DNA from: Chondrus crispus
Lineage: Eukaryota > Rhodophyta > Florideophyceae > Gigartinales > Gigartinaceae
Assembly: GCF_000350225.1 (NCBI RefSeq)
Contig: NW_005179169.1
Coordinates: forward strand, 32,993 to 96,992
Reading direction: 5' to 3'
Length of the DNA: 64,000 bases
Below are positions 1 to 9,009 of the stretch, piece by piece (position 1 is the stretch's first letter; the number at the start of each line of letters is the position of its first letter). Made by a program: the position numbers and the translations under genes. The notes beneath the pieces were generated by a model that was not told the origin of the DNA, made no database searches, and saw only the letters and a list, made by a program, of their open reading frames with translations.

Positions 1-1249
1 GCGGCAAGTAGAAAAGTAGACATGAGGAATAGTCTCAAAAAAAACACGGGTTGTCCGGAAATGTTATACTGTACTGTTGCGGAACGGCACGTGGCAAACG
101 TGTACAACCGGACTGCGAACCGGAAGGGGGATGCACGCGACCATGATAGGGAACCGAAACGCGAGAGTCTGACGGAAGAGGCGGACGAGGGGGTGTAGTC
201 GACGCCACCGGAGCGTGGCGAAAGGAAAGGGGAGAAAAGGAGGTGTCAGGCCGGGCAGAGGGAGACGGACAAAAGGAGGGGTAGGCGCGGGAGACAGGGG
301 TAGGGAGGAGAGAATAGTACATTAAGGGTCACCCCCCGGAGGATACTGCAGGGCAGGGGAAGGCAGCGGACAGTCGGGAAATGAAGAATTTGGGTGGATG
401 CCCTCAATGAGCTTGTCGCGGGTGCTAAACCACAGTTGGGATAACCGCAACAGTACTGTACGGCAGTGGTTAGATTAATTAATTGTTGAGTGTACACGTA
501 TGGCATCCTGCGAACGTGGCAACATCTGATTGCAAGCACTTATGCGCATTACAGTATCATGAAGTGACATGAAAGTAGCTATGATAGGGTATGAAAAAAC
601 CAGCCTGTTAAGACACACCCTGAGGGTGTGTCTTAACATGCCCCGTTTTCAGGGTATGTCTTAACATGCCTCCCGTTTTTCGGCAGTCATATACTGTAGT
701 ACTGTACTACGAAGCACCCATGCCAGGTGTACTCGGTGCCACGTCTACCACGACTAACACCAAGTGTAATGTCGAAAGAGGTGAATTAACCGAAAGAGCT
801 TTGGAGCTGGCCTGTCTGGGACATTACACGTGTATTTTTCTGAGTTACATTACTTCAAAACTCATACTCATACGTGTGACCTTTTAAATTTTTGAACATT
901 CGAATTTGCCGCGTTCTCCGTTTCTGGGCAGAACAACCCTACTGCAATGCCAACATCCAGGGCCCAGATTCCGCATATTTTTTCATGCTTAGATCTCGCT
1001 TTCGTCACTTGAATTTTTGCCCCAAACAATACCGTTTCCTCTAACTGATTGCTGCAGTTGGTACCGTACACATTTTTTCCATCTGCCATATTCTGTGTAA
1101 AGGTCTACTTTTTTTTCCATCCGTTCCTTGGACTATTCTCAATTCGCTGGGGGCCGCGTTTACTTTCATTCTGTTTGAGGTGCTCGAAAACGCCGAACGT
1201 TCTTTCACCGTACAGATTTTCTTTGGGCTTGCTTACCTCTCTCACCACA
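1..1249. other. Intergenic stretch upstream of EB1
   Basis: I see no supportable gene here. Positions about 120-310 are strikingly purine-rich on the plus strand, so pyrimidine-rich on the minus strand. This matches the leaders of the host genes elsewhere in the window, so it may be the 5' leader of a minus-strand gene lying off the left edge (inference). The stretch also holds a perfect palindrome at 607-637, an inverted repeat at 764-773/820-829, and several copies of TACTGTA/TACAGTA. Confidence 0.5.
607..637. repeat. Perfect 14-bp palindrome with partial direct repeat
   Basis: The arms GTTAAGACACACCC and GGGTGTGTCTTAAC are exact reverse complements separated by TGA. The right arm plus the following ATGCC recurs about 28 bp downstream (652-670) with one change in the arm, each copy followed by CCCGTTTT-type sequence. 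This could be the end of a degraded transposon or a protein-binding site. No flanking duplication is visible. Confidence 0.7.
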
Positions 1250-2146
1250 ATGCAGAACAGTGAGGCGATTGGCATGATGGGCGGGGCTTATTTCGTTGGC
1301 CGCAACGAACTGCTGTCATGGATCAACGACATGACTTCGCTCAACTACTCTAAGATTGAGCAGACTGCCAGTGGTGTGTTCGCTTGCCATGTGTTTGATG
1401 CGTTATTCCCCGGGGAGGTCCGCCTGGAAAAGGTGGACTTCAATGCGAAACGAGAGTACGAATTCGTCAAAAACTACAAGATTCTTCAAGCGGCGTTTAA
1501 CAGACTTAACCTTAAGAAGCATATTGACGTCGCCAGGCTCATCAAAGGAAAGTACCAGGATAACCTCGAGTTTATTCAATGGATTAAGGCATTCTTTGAT
1601 TCTCATGCTTCGGAAGAGGCACTCCAATATGATGGACGTGCGAGGCGCGAGGGTATCATGTCTAAGACTGGTACCAAAATGAGACCAGCATTGGCAGTGG
1701 CGAATGGGCAGCGGACGACAAGACGTCCCGTGGGGACCAGTGCTGTAAATCGAATGGCCACGTCAACGATTCCCCAAGTCAGGCCGAAACGACCAATGGG
1801 GCCCACTGTCAGAAAAGAAAGCTTTGAACGCGTTCAAAAGGAGAACGCCCTCTTGAAGGAAGAGATAGAAAGATTGAACCACGAAGCTGAAGAGACCAAG
1901 ACTGAGCGTGAATTCTATTTCCACAAGCTCAGAAGTGTAGAGGTCCTTTTACAAGATCTTGAGGAGGAACTCGAGGATCAAGAGATAGATGACAACTTTG
2001 CCAGAGCCTTAGATCAAATCAAGGCCGTCTTGTACGCCGAGGATGACGTGGGTGCAATCGCAGAGGACGGTGCAGATCAGGGCGAAGAATACGATGAAAA
2101 CGAAGACTTGGGGCCGGAAGAAGCTGACCACGAATTGCATGTTTAG
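1250..2146 (+). CDS. EB1: EB1-family microtubule plus-end-tracking protein
   Basis: The 298-aa protein has an N-terminal calponin-homology domain at about residues 16-118 (GRNELLSWIN through FIQWIKAFFD), a basic Ser/Pro linker, and an EB homology coiled coil at about 192-262 with the signature FYFHKLRSVE at 222-231. EB1 proteins bind growing microtubule ends through the CH domain and recruit partners through the EBH domain. I chose the ATG at 1250 because it begins the conserved N-terminus; the open frame extends upstream without homology. The C-terminus is acidic but ends in HELHV and lacks the EEY/F tail that binds CAP-Gly proteins. No intron is needed. It is convergent with the aminotransferase gene. 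Confidence 0.95.
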   Translation: MQNSEAIGMMGGAYFVGRNELLSWINDMTSLNYSKIEQTASGVFACHVFDALFPGEVRLEKVDFNAKREYEFVKNYKILQAAFNRLNLKKHIDVARLIKGKYQDNLEFIQWIKAFFDSHASEEALQYDGRARREGIMSKTGTKMRPALAVANGQRTTRRPVGTSAVNRMATSTIPQVRPKRPMGPTVRKESFERVQKENALLKEEIERLNHEAEETKTEREFYFHKLRSVEVLLQDLEEELEDQEIDDNFARALDQIKAVLYAEDDVGAIAEDGADQGEEYDENEDLGPEEADHELHV

Positions 2147-2474
2147 TGCCGCATTATATCGCGTAAACGTCGAGGCTCATTTATAGCACTTGAATCGTCG
2201 TTGAATACACGTTGTTACATTATTCTATCATTCTGTGACTTGACATTCAGCCTTCGTTTATGTAGCCGAAACCAGCGATACTGAAGCAACGGTATGACGA
2301 CACAAAAGCCAACAGACTATGACTGGAGTCCGAATTTTTGCGTTCACGTCATCTGACAGTCTTCGCTCGCTCTGCGATCTCTTTCGCAACTCCTTGCTTC
2401 ATGACATTGAGTGGTGAGGACTATTTCAAGTTAAAGTCAACTACTTGTAAAATGACCTGGTAGTAAAACTGCCC
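2147..2474. other. Convergent 3' intergenic region
   Basis: This 328-bp spacer lies between the 3' ends of the EB1 and aspartate aminotransferase genes. I see no gene; it presumably holds both 3' UTRs. Confidence 0.5.
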
Positions 2475-3797
2475 CTACATTGTGACCTTGTGCACAGCGT
2501 TCGCCAGATATCCAACATTCTGCGACGTCACACCAGCCATAGAGATGCGACCATTCTCAGTGAGGTACACAGAGTGTTCGTCTCTGAGTTTGGCAACTTG
2601 CTCCTTAGAGATACCGGAGAAGCAGAACATGCCATTCTGGTTTGTAATATGGTCCCAATTTTGCACACTCCCCAGCTCTTCTAAATAGCCCTTTAGCATT
2701 GTTCGCATCGATATGATGCGCTCCGCCATGCCCTTCATCTCCATGCGCCACTGCCTCTCCAGCTCGGGATCGCTTAGTACCTCTTCGACAATCCTCACCC
2801 CAGCAATGGGCGGGTTGGAGTACATCGGTCTCGCGATGATCTTAAGCTGGGAATCGACGGCAAGAGCCTCCTCTTGCGAATCTGTGAGCACCGACAGGCA
2901 CCCAACTCTTTGGCCGTACAAGCCAAAATTCTTGGAAAAGCTCTGTGCCAAGACGATGCGGTGCCCGTCATCTACAAACCTCCTCACACTCGCAGCATCG
3001 ACTTCCATGTCTCCACTGGTGAAGCCCTGATACGCCATGTCAAAAAATGGTTGGTGGCGCTTCTCCTTGAGGACGGCCGAAAGTTTAGCCCATTGCTCAG
3101 GTGTGGGATCAACTCCGGTGGGATTGTGCGCACATGCATGCAAAAGCACGACACTGCCATCTGGAGCGTCCTCTAAACTGGATACACAGCCCTCAAAATC
3201 GAGACTCTTGGTAGCCGGATCGTAGTACTTGTACTGACCTACGGTACAGCCGGAATCGCGGAATATAGCGGCATGGTTTGCCCAACTCGGGTTGGGCAGT
3301 AAGACGAGAGGGCTTTCGTCCCTGGGGCCGTCATCAAGGGCTGGCAAAAAGCGCTGAATAAGCACGCCCGCCATCCGGCATGCACCCGTCCCCGACAGGG
3401 TCTGCATGCTAGCGACTTGCCCGGTCTTAACATGGTGATTGTGCTCTCCGTAGGCCAGTCTGATGGCCTTATCGACGAAGGTGCGGGAGCCTGCGACCGG
3501 GAGGTACTCCATATGGTGCTGGGCGTGGACGATGCGACGCTCTGCCTCACGGACGGGCGAGAGGACAAAGGGGAGCCCTACGTCGTCACGATACGCACCG
3601 ACGCCCAGGTTGATCTTGTTAGGGTTGGGATCGGCGTTGAAGGCGACCGTGACGCCTAGGATGGCATCTTCTGGGCCTTGCGGGACACCGGCGAAGCGCG
3701 ACGTGGGGGCGGCAGGGGCGAAGGCCGCTGAGGGTTGAGTGGAGAGGAGACGCGGAAGGGGGCGGGAGAGGTGACGGAACAGCGTCTGTCGAAACAT
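2475..3797 (-). CDS. Aspartate aminotransferase, mitochondrial type
   Basis: This 440-aa class I PLP aminotransferase interconverts aspartate plus 2-oxoglutarate with oxaloacetate plus glutamate. The N-terminal 30 or so residues are rich in Arg, Ser and Ala without acids (MFRQTLFRHLSRPLPRLLST), as in a mitochondrial presequence. The mature part opens with an ILGVTVAFNADPNPNKINLGVGAYRDD-type start typical of the AAT-Ialpha subgroup. The PLP lysine is K289 in SFSKNFGLYGQRVG; N225 (HNPTGVD), D253 and R297 match other conserved cofactor contacts, and GRISMAG near the C-terminus holds the substrate carboxylate Arg. It is single-exon and complete. The start is supported by the presequence. It shares a divergent promoter region with the next gene. 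Confidence 0.95.
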   Translation of the reverse strand: MFRQTLFRHLSRPLPRLLSTQPSAAFAPAAPTSRFAGVPQGPEDAILGVTVAFNADPNPNKINLGVGAYRDDVGLPFVLSPVREAERRIVHAQHHMEYLPVAGSRTFVDKAIRLAYGEHNHHVKTGQVASMQTLSGTGACRMAGVLIQRFLPALDDGPRDESPLVLLPNPSWANHAAIFRDSGCTVGQYKYYDPATKSLDFEGCVSSLEDAPDGSVVLLHACAHNPTGVDPTPEQWAKLSAVLKEKRHQPFFDMAYQGFTSGDMEVDAASVRRFVDDGHRIVLAQSFSKNFGLYGQRVGCLSVLTDSQEEALAVDSQLKIIARPMYSNPPIAGVRIVEEVLSDPELERQWRMEMKGMAERIISMRTMLKGYLEELGSVQNWDHITNQNGMFCFSGISKEQVAKLRDEHSVYLTENGRISMAGVTSQNVGYLANAVHKVTM

Positions 3798-4493
3798 TTT
3801 CGAGGTTGGGGCTTGGGAGAAAAGGGGGGTGGGCTAGGGGTAGAGGCGGAGGCTTACAATGGTTGGAGAGATGATAATGGGGTTTTGGTGGGGGGTGTTT
3901 GCATGCTAGTTTAAAGAGGAGGGACGGTCAGCAGAGTCTTGAAAAGAGAAGAGGGGGGGATTGATAATGGGATCAACTTCGCGCACAGGCTCGCAGGGCG
4001 GTGCGTGTGCACGTGGCACGCTGGGGAGGTGGCCGGTGGTTGGGCAGAGGCAACCAAAATATCTCAAACAGACTGAGATCTTGGTTGCCGTCGTCGGTCG
4101 CCTTGCCGCCGGCTGTAATGCAAGCAGGATGTTGACAGTGTAAGAGCAAGGGCGCAGTAATAAAAAATGGAGATTCTGGACGGCTTTCCTGCACGCGCCG
4201 TCAATTGCAGCGTGGAGCCTGTGTATGCGCAGACATCTTCCGCCAGGCTCAAGACTCTTCTTTCTTGAACTAGGCACCAACCGCACCAAACGACGCCGTG
4301 CCCGACACCGCCCACACACCACATAGAGTCGTTACGAACCACCTCAAGCGCCATAACCCAACCGATACCCCGTCCTCACCCACTATTTTTCCATTTTCCC
4401 CCACTCCCCAACCCTTGCGCACTTCACTTGTCCCGCTCGTCCGTCCCTCCGTGTCCCTTCCTGTCCAAACCCGTGTCCATCCCCGTCGCCACC
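3798..4493. promoter_or_regulatory. Divergent promoter region, aminotransferase and ANL-like genes
   Basis: This is 696 bp between two divergent start codons. The 110 bp before the ATG at 4494 are almost pure pyrimidine on the plus strand, and the 100 bp before the ATG at 3797 are pyrimidine-rich on the minus strand. Small open frames here are compositional and show no family features. Confidence 0.5.
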
Positions 4494-6953
4494 ATGCAGG
4501 GCTCCGCCTCTTTTCTGCGCGCCCTGCCCTCCGCTGACAAGGAGGAGCTTCTCAAACTCACGACACTCGTCGAGCTTCCCAAGTCTCGCTATGCTACAAA
4601 ACTTGCCGTCACTTCCTGTCCTAACACCCGCCGTGGCCGCAAGGCCATCTTCTCACACATCGAGGTTTACAAAATGGTCGAATCTATAGCTGGTCGCATG
4701 CGCGAAGCCGGGATTCGCCCCGGCACCGTTTGCGCCTTTGCAATGCCCACCTCATTTGAGGCTATCATCTACTTCTACGCCCTCATGTGGATCGCCGCCA
4801 TCGCCGCGCCTATTGACCCCTCTCTCGACGAGCAGGCCTTTCAAAAGGCCCTTTCGGACGTGGGCGCAAAGGTCCTCGTCTCCCCCTTAGCGGACGACTC
4901 CGAAGATGAACTAACCCTCAAGTGTAAGAACGCTTCTGCGAAACTGGACTTGCTTGATTGGCATATCCATCGCACAATTAACGAAGGCGTCATCTTAGAA
5001 ACACATGGAAGGATGACCGGCGCTGGCGCAGCCTGGGCTGGCGGTGCGGGTGACTTCAAACTCGATCCCGAGGAGACCGCCGTCCATATGTCCTCAGCGG
5101 TAGGCGTCGTCCCGCTCTCCCATCGTGCCCTTTGCGAAGCCGCTAAATCTTTCGTGTCAACATACGTCCTCGCCGTTAATATGAGCACTATGCTCGCCCC
5201 ACCACTCCACGATATTCACGGTGTTCTCATCCTTATCGCCGCTTTCTACTCGGGTGGCCACATCGTCCTTCCCGGCTATGGAGGATTCTCACCAGAGAAA
5301 TTTTGGGATCTGGCCAAAGCACATGATATCACTTGGCTCTCAGCTTCCCCCGATCAAATCCTCGACTTGTATGAAGCAAATGAGAAAACCAGTGCAATTG
5401 ACAGGCAGCAGCTTACTTTTGTGCGGTCGTGTGGTTCGACATGCATCGCCCCTGAGCTGCTCGAACAAGTTGAGAAGTCGTTGAAGACACCCGTCTATGA
5501 GTCCTATGGCACCCCTGAAGCCTGTGGCTTTGCTACGGCAAACCGCCTCGACTTTCGTCGACCCGGGACCGTCGGCACTCCTGTAAATGGTATCGATGTT
5601 GCCATTTTTGATATGGATACCCGCCAGATACTTGATACAAACGAGGTTGGTGAAATTGCCATATCCGGACAACACGTTGCGCAGTCGTACTTGCATTCGG
5701 AGGCCGCAACTGAAGCGGCCGTCTTCGAAACTGAAGTAATGGACGATGAGGGCAACCGCGGTACACTAAAGTGGTTTGCCACTGGAGATCGCGGTGCTGT
5801 TGACAGCGATGGCTTTGTCAGCGTTGTTGGTAACTCTCGCCAACTGAGAGCTGCCGAAATTGAAGCGCAAGAAGAAAAGAAGAGCAAAGAAATTGAAGAG
5901 GAAGCTGCGAGGAAGGCCGAAGAGGAAGAAAAGGAGCGCTCGGCGGTAGCCGTTCTGGCCGCTAAGGAAGAGGGGGAGAGATTGCGAGCGGAGGAGGAAG
6001 AAAGACTCCGTATTGAGGAGGAGGAGAGGAAACGCATTGAAGAGGAGAGAAGAGAAAAGGAGAAGAAAGCTGCTGCAGCAGCTGCCGCTGCCGCCGCGGC
6101 CGCCGCCACCGCTGCCGCAGCTGCGACAGCAGCGTCGCTGAAGAAAGAAGAGGAACGGGCCGAACGCTCCGCGGCCCTTACTCGGGCAGGTATAGAAAAC
6201 CCTGATGATCTTGATGACGAAACTGCCAATGCTATCCTTGCTAGACTAGAAGCTATCGAGGAGAACCATCGTCGATTGCAACAAGATGTCGAGGGGAGAA
6301 ATGCGGCTGAACTCGAAGAGATGAGGAGGCGAGTTGAAGCTGCCGAAGCTGAGGCTGAGCGCGCACTCAACGCTAGTCTAGAACAAAACGGCCAAATTCA
6401 TGATGTCCGTGTGGAGGAGCTCGAGGCTGCAGTGAGGGCAGCTGCCGCGAGCGCGGCATCTTCTGCCAGCAATACTCGTGAAGCAGTCAAAGCTGCTCGT
6501 GAAGTTGCGGATGCTGCCTACGGAACCAACCAGAGCCAGCCAGTCGAGGTCAAGGAAAGCACTGGTGATCAGGGTGCACTTACAAAGACTGTTCGCGTTC
6601 CATTGGATGACGTGGAGGCTGCGATGCGAAATCACCCTGCCGTGTCCGTCGCGAAGGCCTTTGGACGGAAAGATAAGCGATTTGGAGCTGAGGTATTCTG
6701 TGCCATTGTGCCAAAGCGCGGCGCTCGAGTGAGTGAGCCGTGGCTGAAGTTGCATGCGCAGTCAGTGCTGCCAGCGCCTATGGTGCCCAAAAAGTTTTAT
6801 TACATGACCGAAATGCCCACAGGCATATCACGAAGGGAGCTCTCTGAGTCCCCACTACTCCAGGATCTTTCCTCATTCTCTGGGTTTTCAGATGTCAAGC
6901 ATGTGAAAGGCCCGCAATGGAAGCCGAAGCCAAAGCGGCGTGTTGATGCCTAA
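4494..6953 (+). CDS. ANL-superfamily acyl-CoA-synthetase-like pseudoenzyme with coiled-coil insertion
   Basis: This 819-aa protein resembles acyl-CoA synthetases or 4-coumarate-CoA-ligase-like proteins at both ends. The N-terminal adenylation domain (about 1-450) keeps an A5-like YESYGTPEACG and an A7-like ATGDRG. The C-terminal domain (about 697-800) begins with the VPLDDVEAAMRNHPAV segment. Three features argue against normal catalysis. The P-loop TSGTTGxPKG is replaced by MSSAVGVVPLSHRAL. The hinge after A7 is interrupted by about 240 residues of charged coiled coil with a polyalanine tract (nucleotides 6066-6135). The A10 motif TGKxxRREL reads TGISRREL, so the catalytic Lys is absent. I chose the ATG at 4494 over 4428 for its strong context (GCCACCATG) and conserved start. 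Function is unknown; scaffold or regulatory roles are possible. Confidence 0.8.
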   Translation: MQGSASFLRALPSADKEELLKLTTLVELPKSRYATKLAVTSCPNTRRGRKAIFSHIEVYKMVESIAGRMREAGIRPGTVCAFAMPTSFEAIIYFYALMWIAAIAAPIDPSLDEQAFQKALSDVGAKVLVSPLADDSEDELTLKCKNASAKLDLLDWHIHRTINEGVILETHGRMTGAGAAWAGGAGDFKLDPEETAVHMSSAVGVVPLSHRALCEAAKSFVSTYVLAVNMSTMLAPPLHDIHGVLILIAAFYSGGHIVLPGYGGFSPEKFWDLAKAHDITWLSASPDQILDLYEANEKTSAIDRQQLTFVRSCGSTCIAPELLEQVEKSLKTPVYESYGTPEACGFATANRLDFRRPGTVGTPVNGIDVAIFDMDTRQILDTNEVGEIAISGQHVAQSYLHSEAATEAAVFETEVMDDEGNRGTLKWFATGDRGAVDSDGFVSVVGNSRQLRAAEIEAQEEKKSKEIEEEAARKAEEEEKERSAVAVLAAKEEGERLRAEEEERLRIEEEERKRIEEERREKEKKAAAAAAAAAAAAATAAAAATAASLKKEEERAERSAALTRAGIENPDDLDDETANAILARLEAIEENHRRLQQDVEGRNAAELEEMRRRVEAAEAEAERALNASLEQNGQIHDVRVEELEAAVRAAAASAASSASNTREAVKAAREVADAAYGTNQSQPVEVKESTGDQGALTKTVRVPLDDVEAAMRNHPAVSVAKAFGRKDKRFGAEVFCAIVPKRGARVSEPWLKLHAQSVLPAPMVPKKFYYMTEMPTGISRRELSESPLLQDLSSFSGFSDVKHVKGPQWKPKPKRRVDA

Positions 6954-7383
6954 TTTCTTCTTTGGCTAAGCACAAAGGCCGTGAAGAGAGAGCGCATACG
7001 CATGTTAGGTGCGATTAGGTCGTTCTTCCAATGGCAACTACCAATATGTCGATGCTTGAAAGCCGTTTTCCGTGCACCATTTTCCTGTACTTTTCCGAAT
7101 TACTTTTGGGCATTACGGTTCCGAGCTGCTGCAAATGGTTGTCCATGTGAGTCTTGTTTCGCTACTTTGGCTTCACTGCGTCGGCCTGCCCTCGCGCAGC
7201 ACTGTTTTTTCGTGGTTCCTCACCTTCCCTTTTTTATACTGCATGAAGTAATTCGAGAAGTCTTATTAGAAGGCAGTCAGCGTCGCCCTGACTTGTAGTT
7301 CCGTAGTCATTAGCACAGGGATCGCCTTCTCAGCTGTCTGTTGTCGGGTTAAGTATTTAAGAATAAGTAAAGGCTGGCTGTCT
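6954..7383. other. Convergent 3' intergenic region
   Basis: This is 430 bp between the 3' ends of the ANL-like gene and the PILS-type transporter gene. A short plus-strand open frame here lacks recognisable features. I see nothing else. Confidence 0.5.
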
Positions 7384-8696
7384 TCACACACCCGCGAATC
7401 CTAGAAAGTAAGTAAGCCCAATACTCATCGGGATTGCGCCTACGAGATACACAACCAACAAAATGCGAGCCATGCTTGCAGCAGCGTCTGGCTTCTTTTC
7501 AAGGTTCAAAATAAGTGTGCTATTCTGAGCCGGTGGCATGATAGCCTCTAACAAAACCGCAAGCTTGATAAATGGTGTGTTGAAAACTGAGACCCTTGGG
7601 ATGACTAGAATGGCGAGAAGCGGTAAGATGATAAATCGACAGATAGAGATCGCTATAACCAGCCTCGGCATGCGCAATTGAAGCGACGATACCTCTCCAG
7701 GAGCACTGCTGGTGGGAGTTTCCACTTTTCGAGCCAGGGAACCTGCCAATATCAGCACTGCAGCTGGTGAATATCCAGAACCCAGCGTTTGAAGCGCACT
7801 GAACATCGGCGATGCCAAAAAGGAAGTGCATACAGGACTGAGGCCGATTGAAAGGCCTGCGAAGGCTCCGATCAAAGGCGGCGAGACCACGCGCTTCCCA
7901 GCCGCTCTCAGCAAGCCACCAAGGGCCTTGTTCTGGCCTGCGGCGACCGCTGGCGCAGCGCTGGGATCGGGGAGCCCGGCCAAGATTGAGTACCCCACAG
8001 ACCAAAAGAAGCCTGTCCAGCCAATGAGGAAGAAGGAAATGCTCGACACCAAGGCCGCCAGGTTGCCAGGTTGCCCCGCAAACAAGGCGTTAGCAAAAAG
8101 CAGGGGAAGAGCTGCAGAGTTTCCGAAGCCGCAACACACGAGAAAAACACGGCGCTCGGGATCGGTGAGACGTAGCAATTTGGCCCCAACAATGCCGAGC
8201 ATGAGGCCGATGAAGACAGTCGCAACGGCCGCCATCGGTAGGTAAAAGAGGCCGCTTGAGAACGGGACGGACATGGTGCGCACAACGTTGGTGAGCATCA
8301 GGCAGGGAAGGAAGATGTTGAAGACACACTTGGACAAGGCCTGGTGAATAGCTAGTCGTCAGATATTTCAAGCACGAGATGTGGGGGTGCCTGGAAGGAC
8401 GAGAGCGGCGTACGTACGGTAAGGGTGGCGGTGTCCAGCAGGCCGCACTTGGCAGCGGCAACACCAACGAGCAGGGTGGTCATGAGCTTGGATATGGCCG
8501 AAACGGAAGAGCTCAAGACGGAAGGGTCAATGAGACCCTGTAAGGCAGAGAGTGTGGCGGTGGGCGGTCTTCGGGCATGCCGGGAGGGGGGGAATGCGAT
8601 GCGGAGCGGATGGGATGGTGTCATCGAGTTGCTCGTGAACCCTGGAGGACGTAGCTGCAGCGGAGGCGACGCAGCAAAGCAGAGCGACGTTGCCAT
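7384..8696 (-). CDS. PIN/PILS-type membrane transporter (auxin efflux carrier superfamily), two exons
   Basis: Exon 1 is 8418-8696 and exon 2 is 7384-8340, joined across a 77-bp intron (8341-8417) with GTACGT donor and CACCAG acceptor. The join stays in frame and restores a family-like segment, TLLVGVAAAKCGLLDTATLT followed by ALSKCVFNIFLPCLMLTNV. The 411-aa product has about ten hydrophobic segments in two bundles around a polar Pro/Ala loop, and the late segment MPPAQNSTLIL, typical of the Mem_trans family of plant PIN/PILS and bacterial AEC carriers. The first 45 or so residues are Ser/Pro/Arg-rich and acid-free and could be an organelle-targeting peptide. The substrate cannot be read from sequence. 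It is divergent from the CBM20 gene, with start codons 313 bp apart. Confidence 0.85.
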
Positions 8697-8721
8697 TCTC
8701 GCAATGCTCTCCGCGGTCTCG

Positions 8722-8862
8722 GTGGTGCGACAGAGGTGGAACACCAATACGATACGAAATGAGATCGAGAGAGAACCTGAAGGCGGATCAACGTGGTGCG
8801 ACAGAGGTGGAACACCAATACGATACGAAATGAGATCGAGAGAGAATCTGAGGCGGATCAAC
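8722..8862. repeat. 71-bp tandem duplication in the PILS/CBM20 divergent promoter
   Basis: A unit starting GTGGTGCGACAGAGGTGGAA occurs at 8722-8792 and again at 8793-8862, with one substitution and one single-base deletion. It lies just upstream of the PILS-type start codon in the shared promoter. Confidence 0.9.
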
Positions 8863-9009
8863 CAATGGAGTTGCATCGTGGGGTGATGTGGAATTGATTG
8901 TTCCAGCACAGCTGCCGGCGACGATGACAGACTCTCTTCTCTCACATTGACGGCAACCGTCACCTCCCAAAGTGACCTCTTCCCAGCATCCATTTTCAAC
9001 GCACACCCC

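Noticed and set aside
35-539. Two overlapping minus-strand frames at the left edge
   Set aside because: Pyrimidine-rich composition gives Pro/Ser/Arg peptides with no conserved pattern; a leader of an off-window gene is more likely.
5504-6370. 288-codon antisense frame inside the ANL-like gene
   Set aside because: It is the complement of the Glu/Lys/Ala coiled coil and polyalanine tract, giving Ser/Ala low complexity; no family features.
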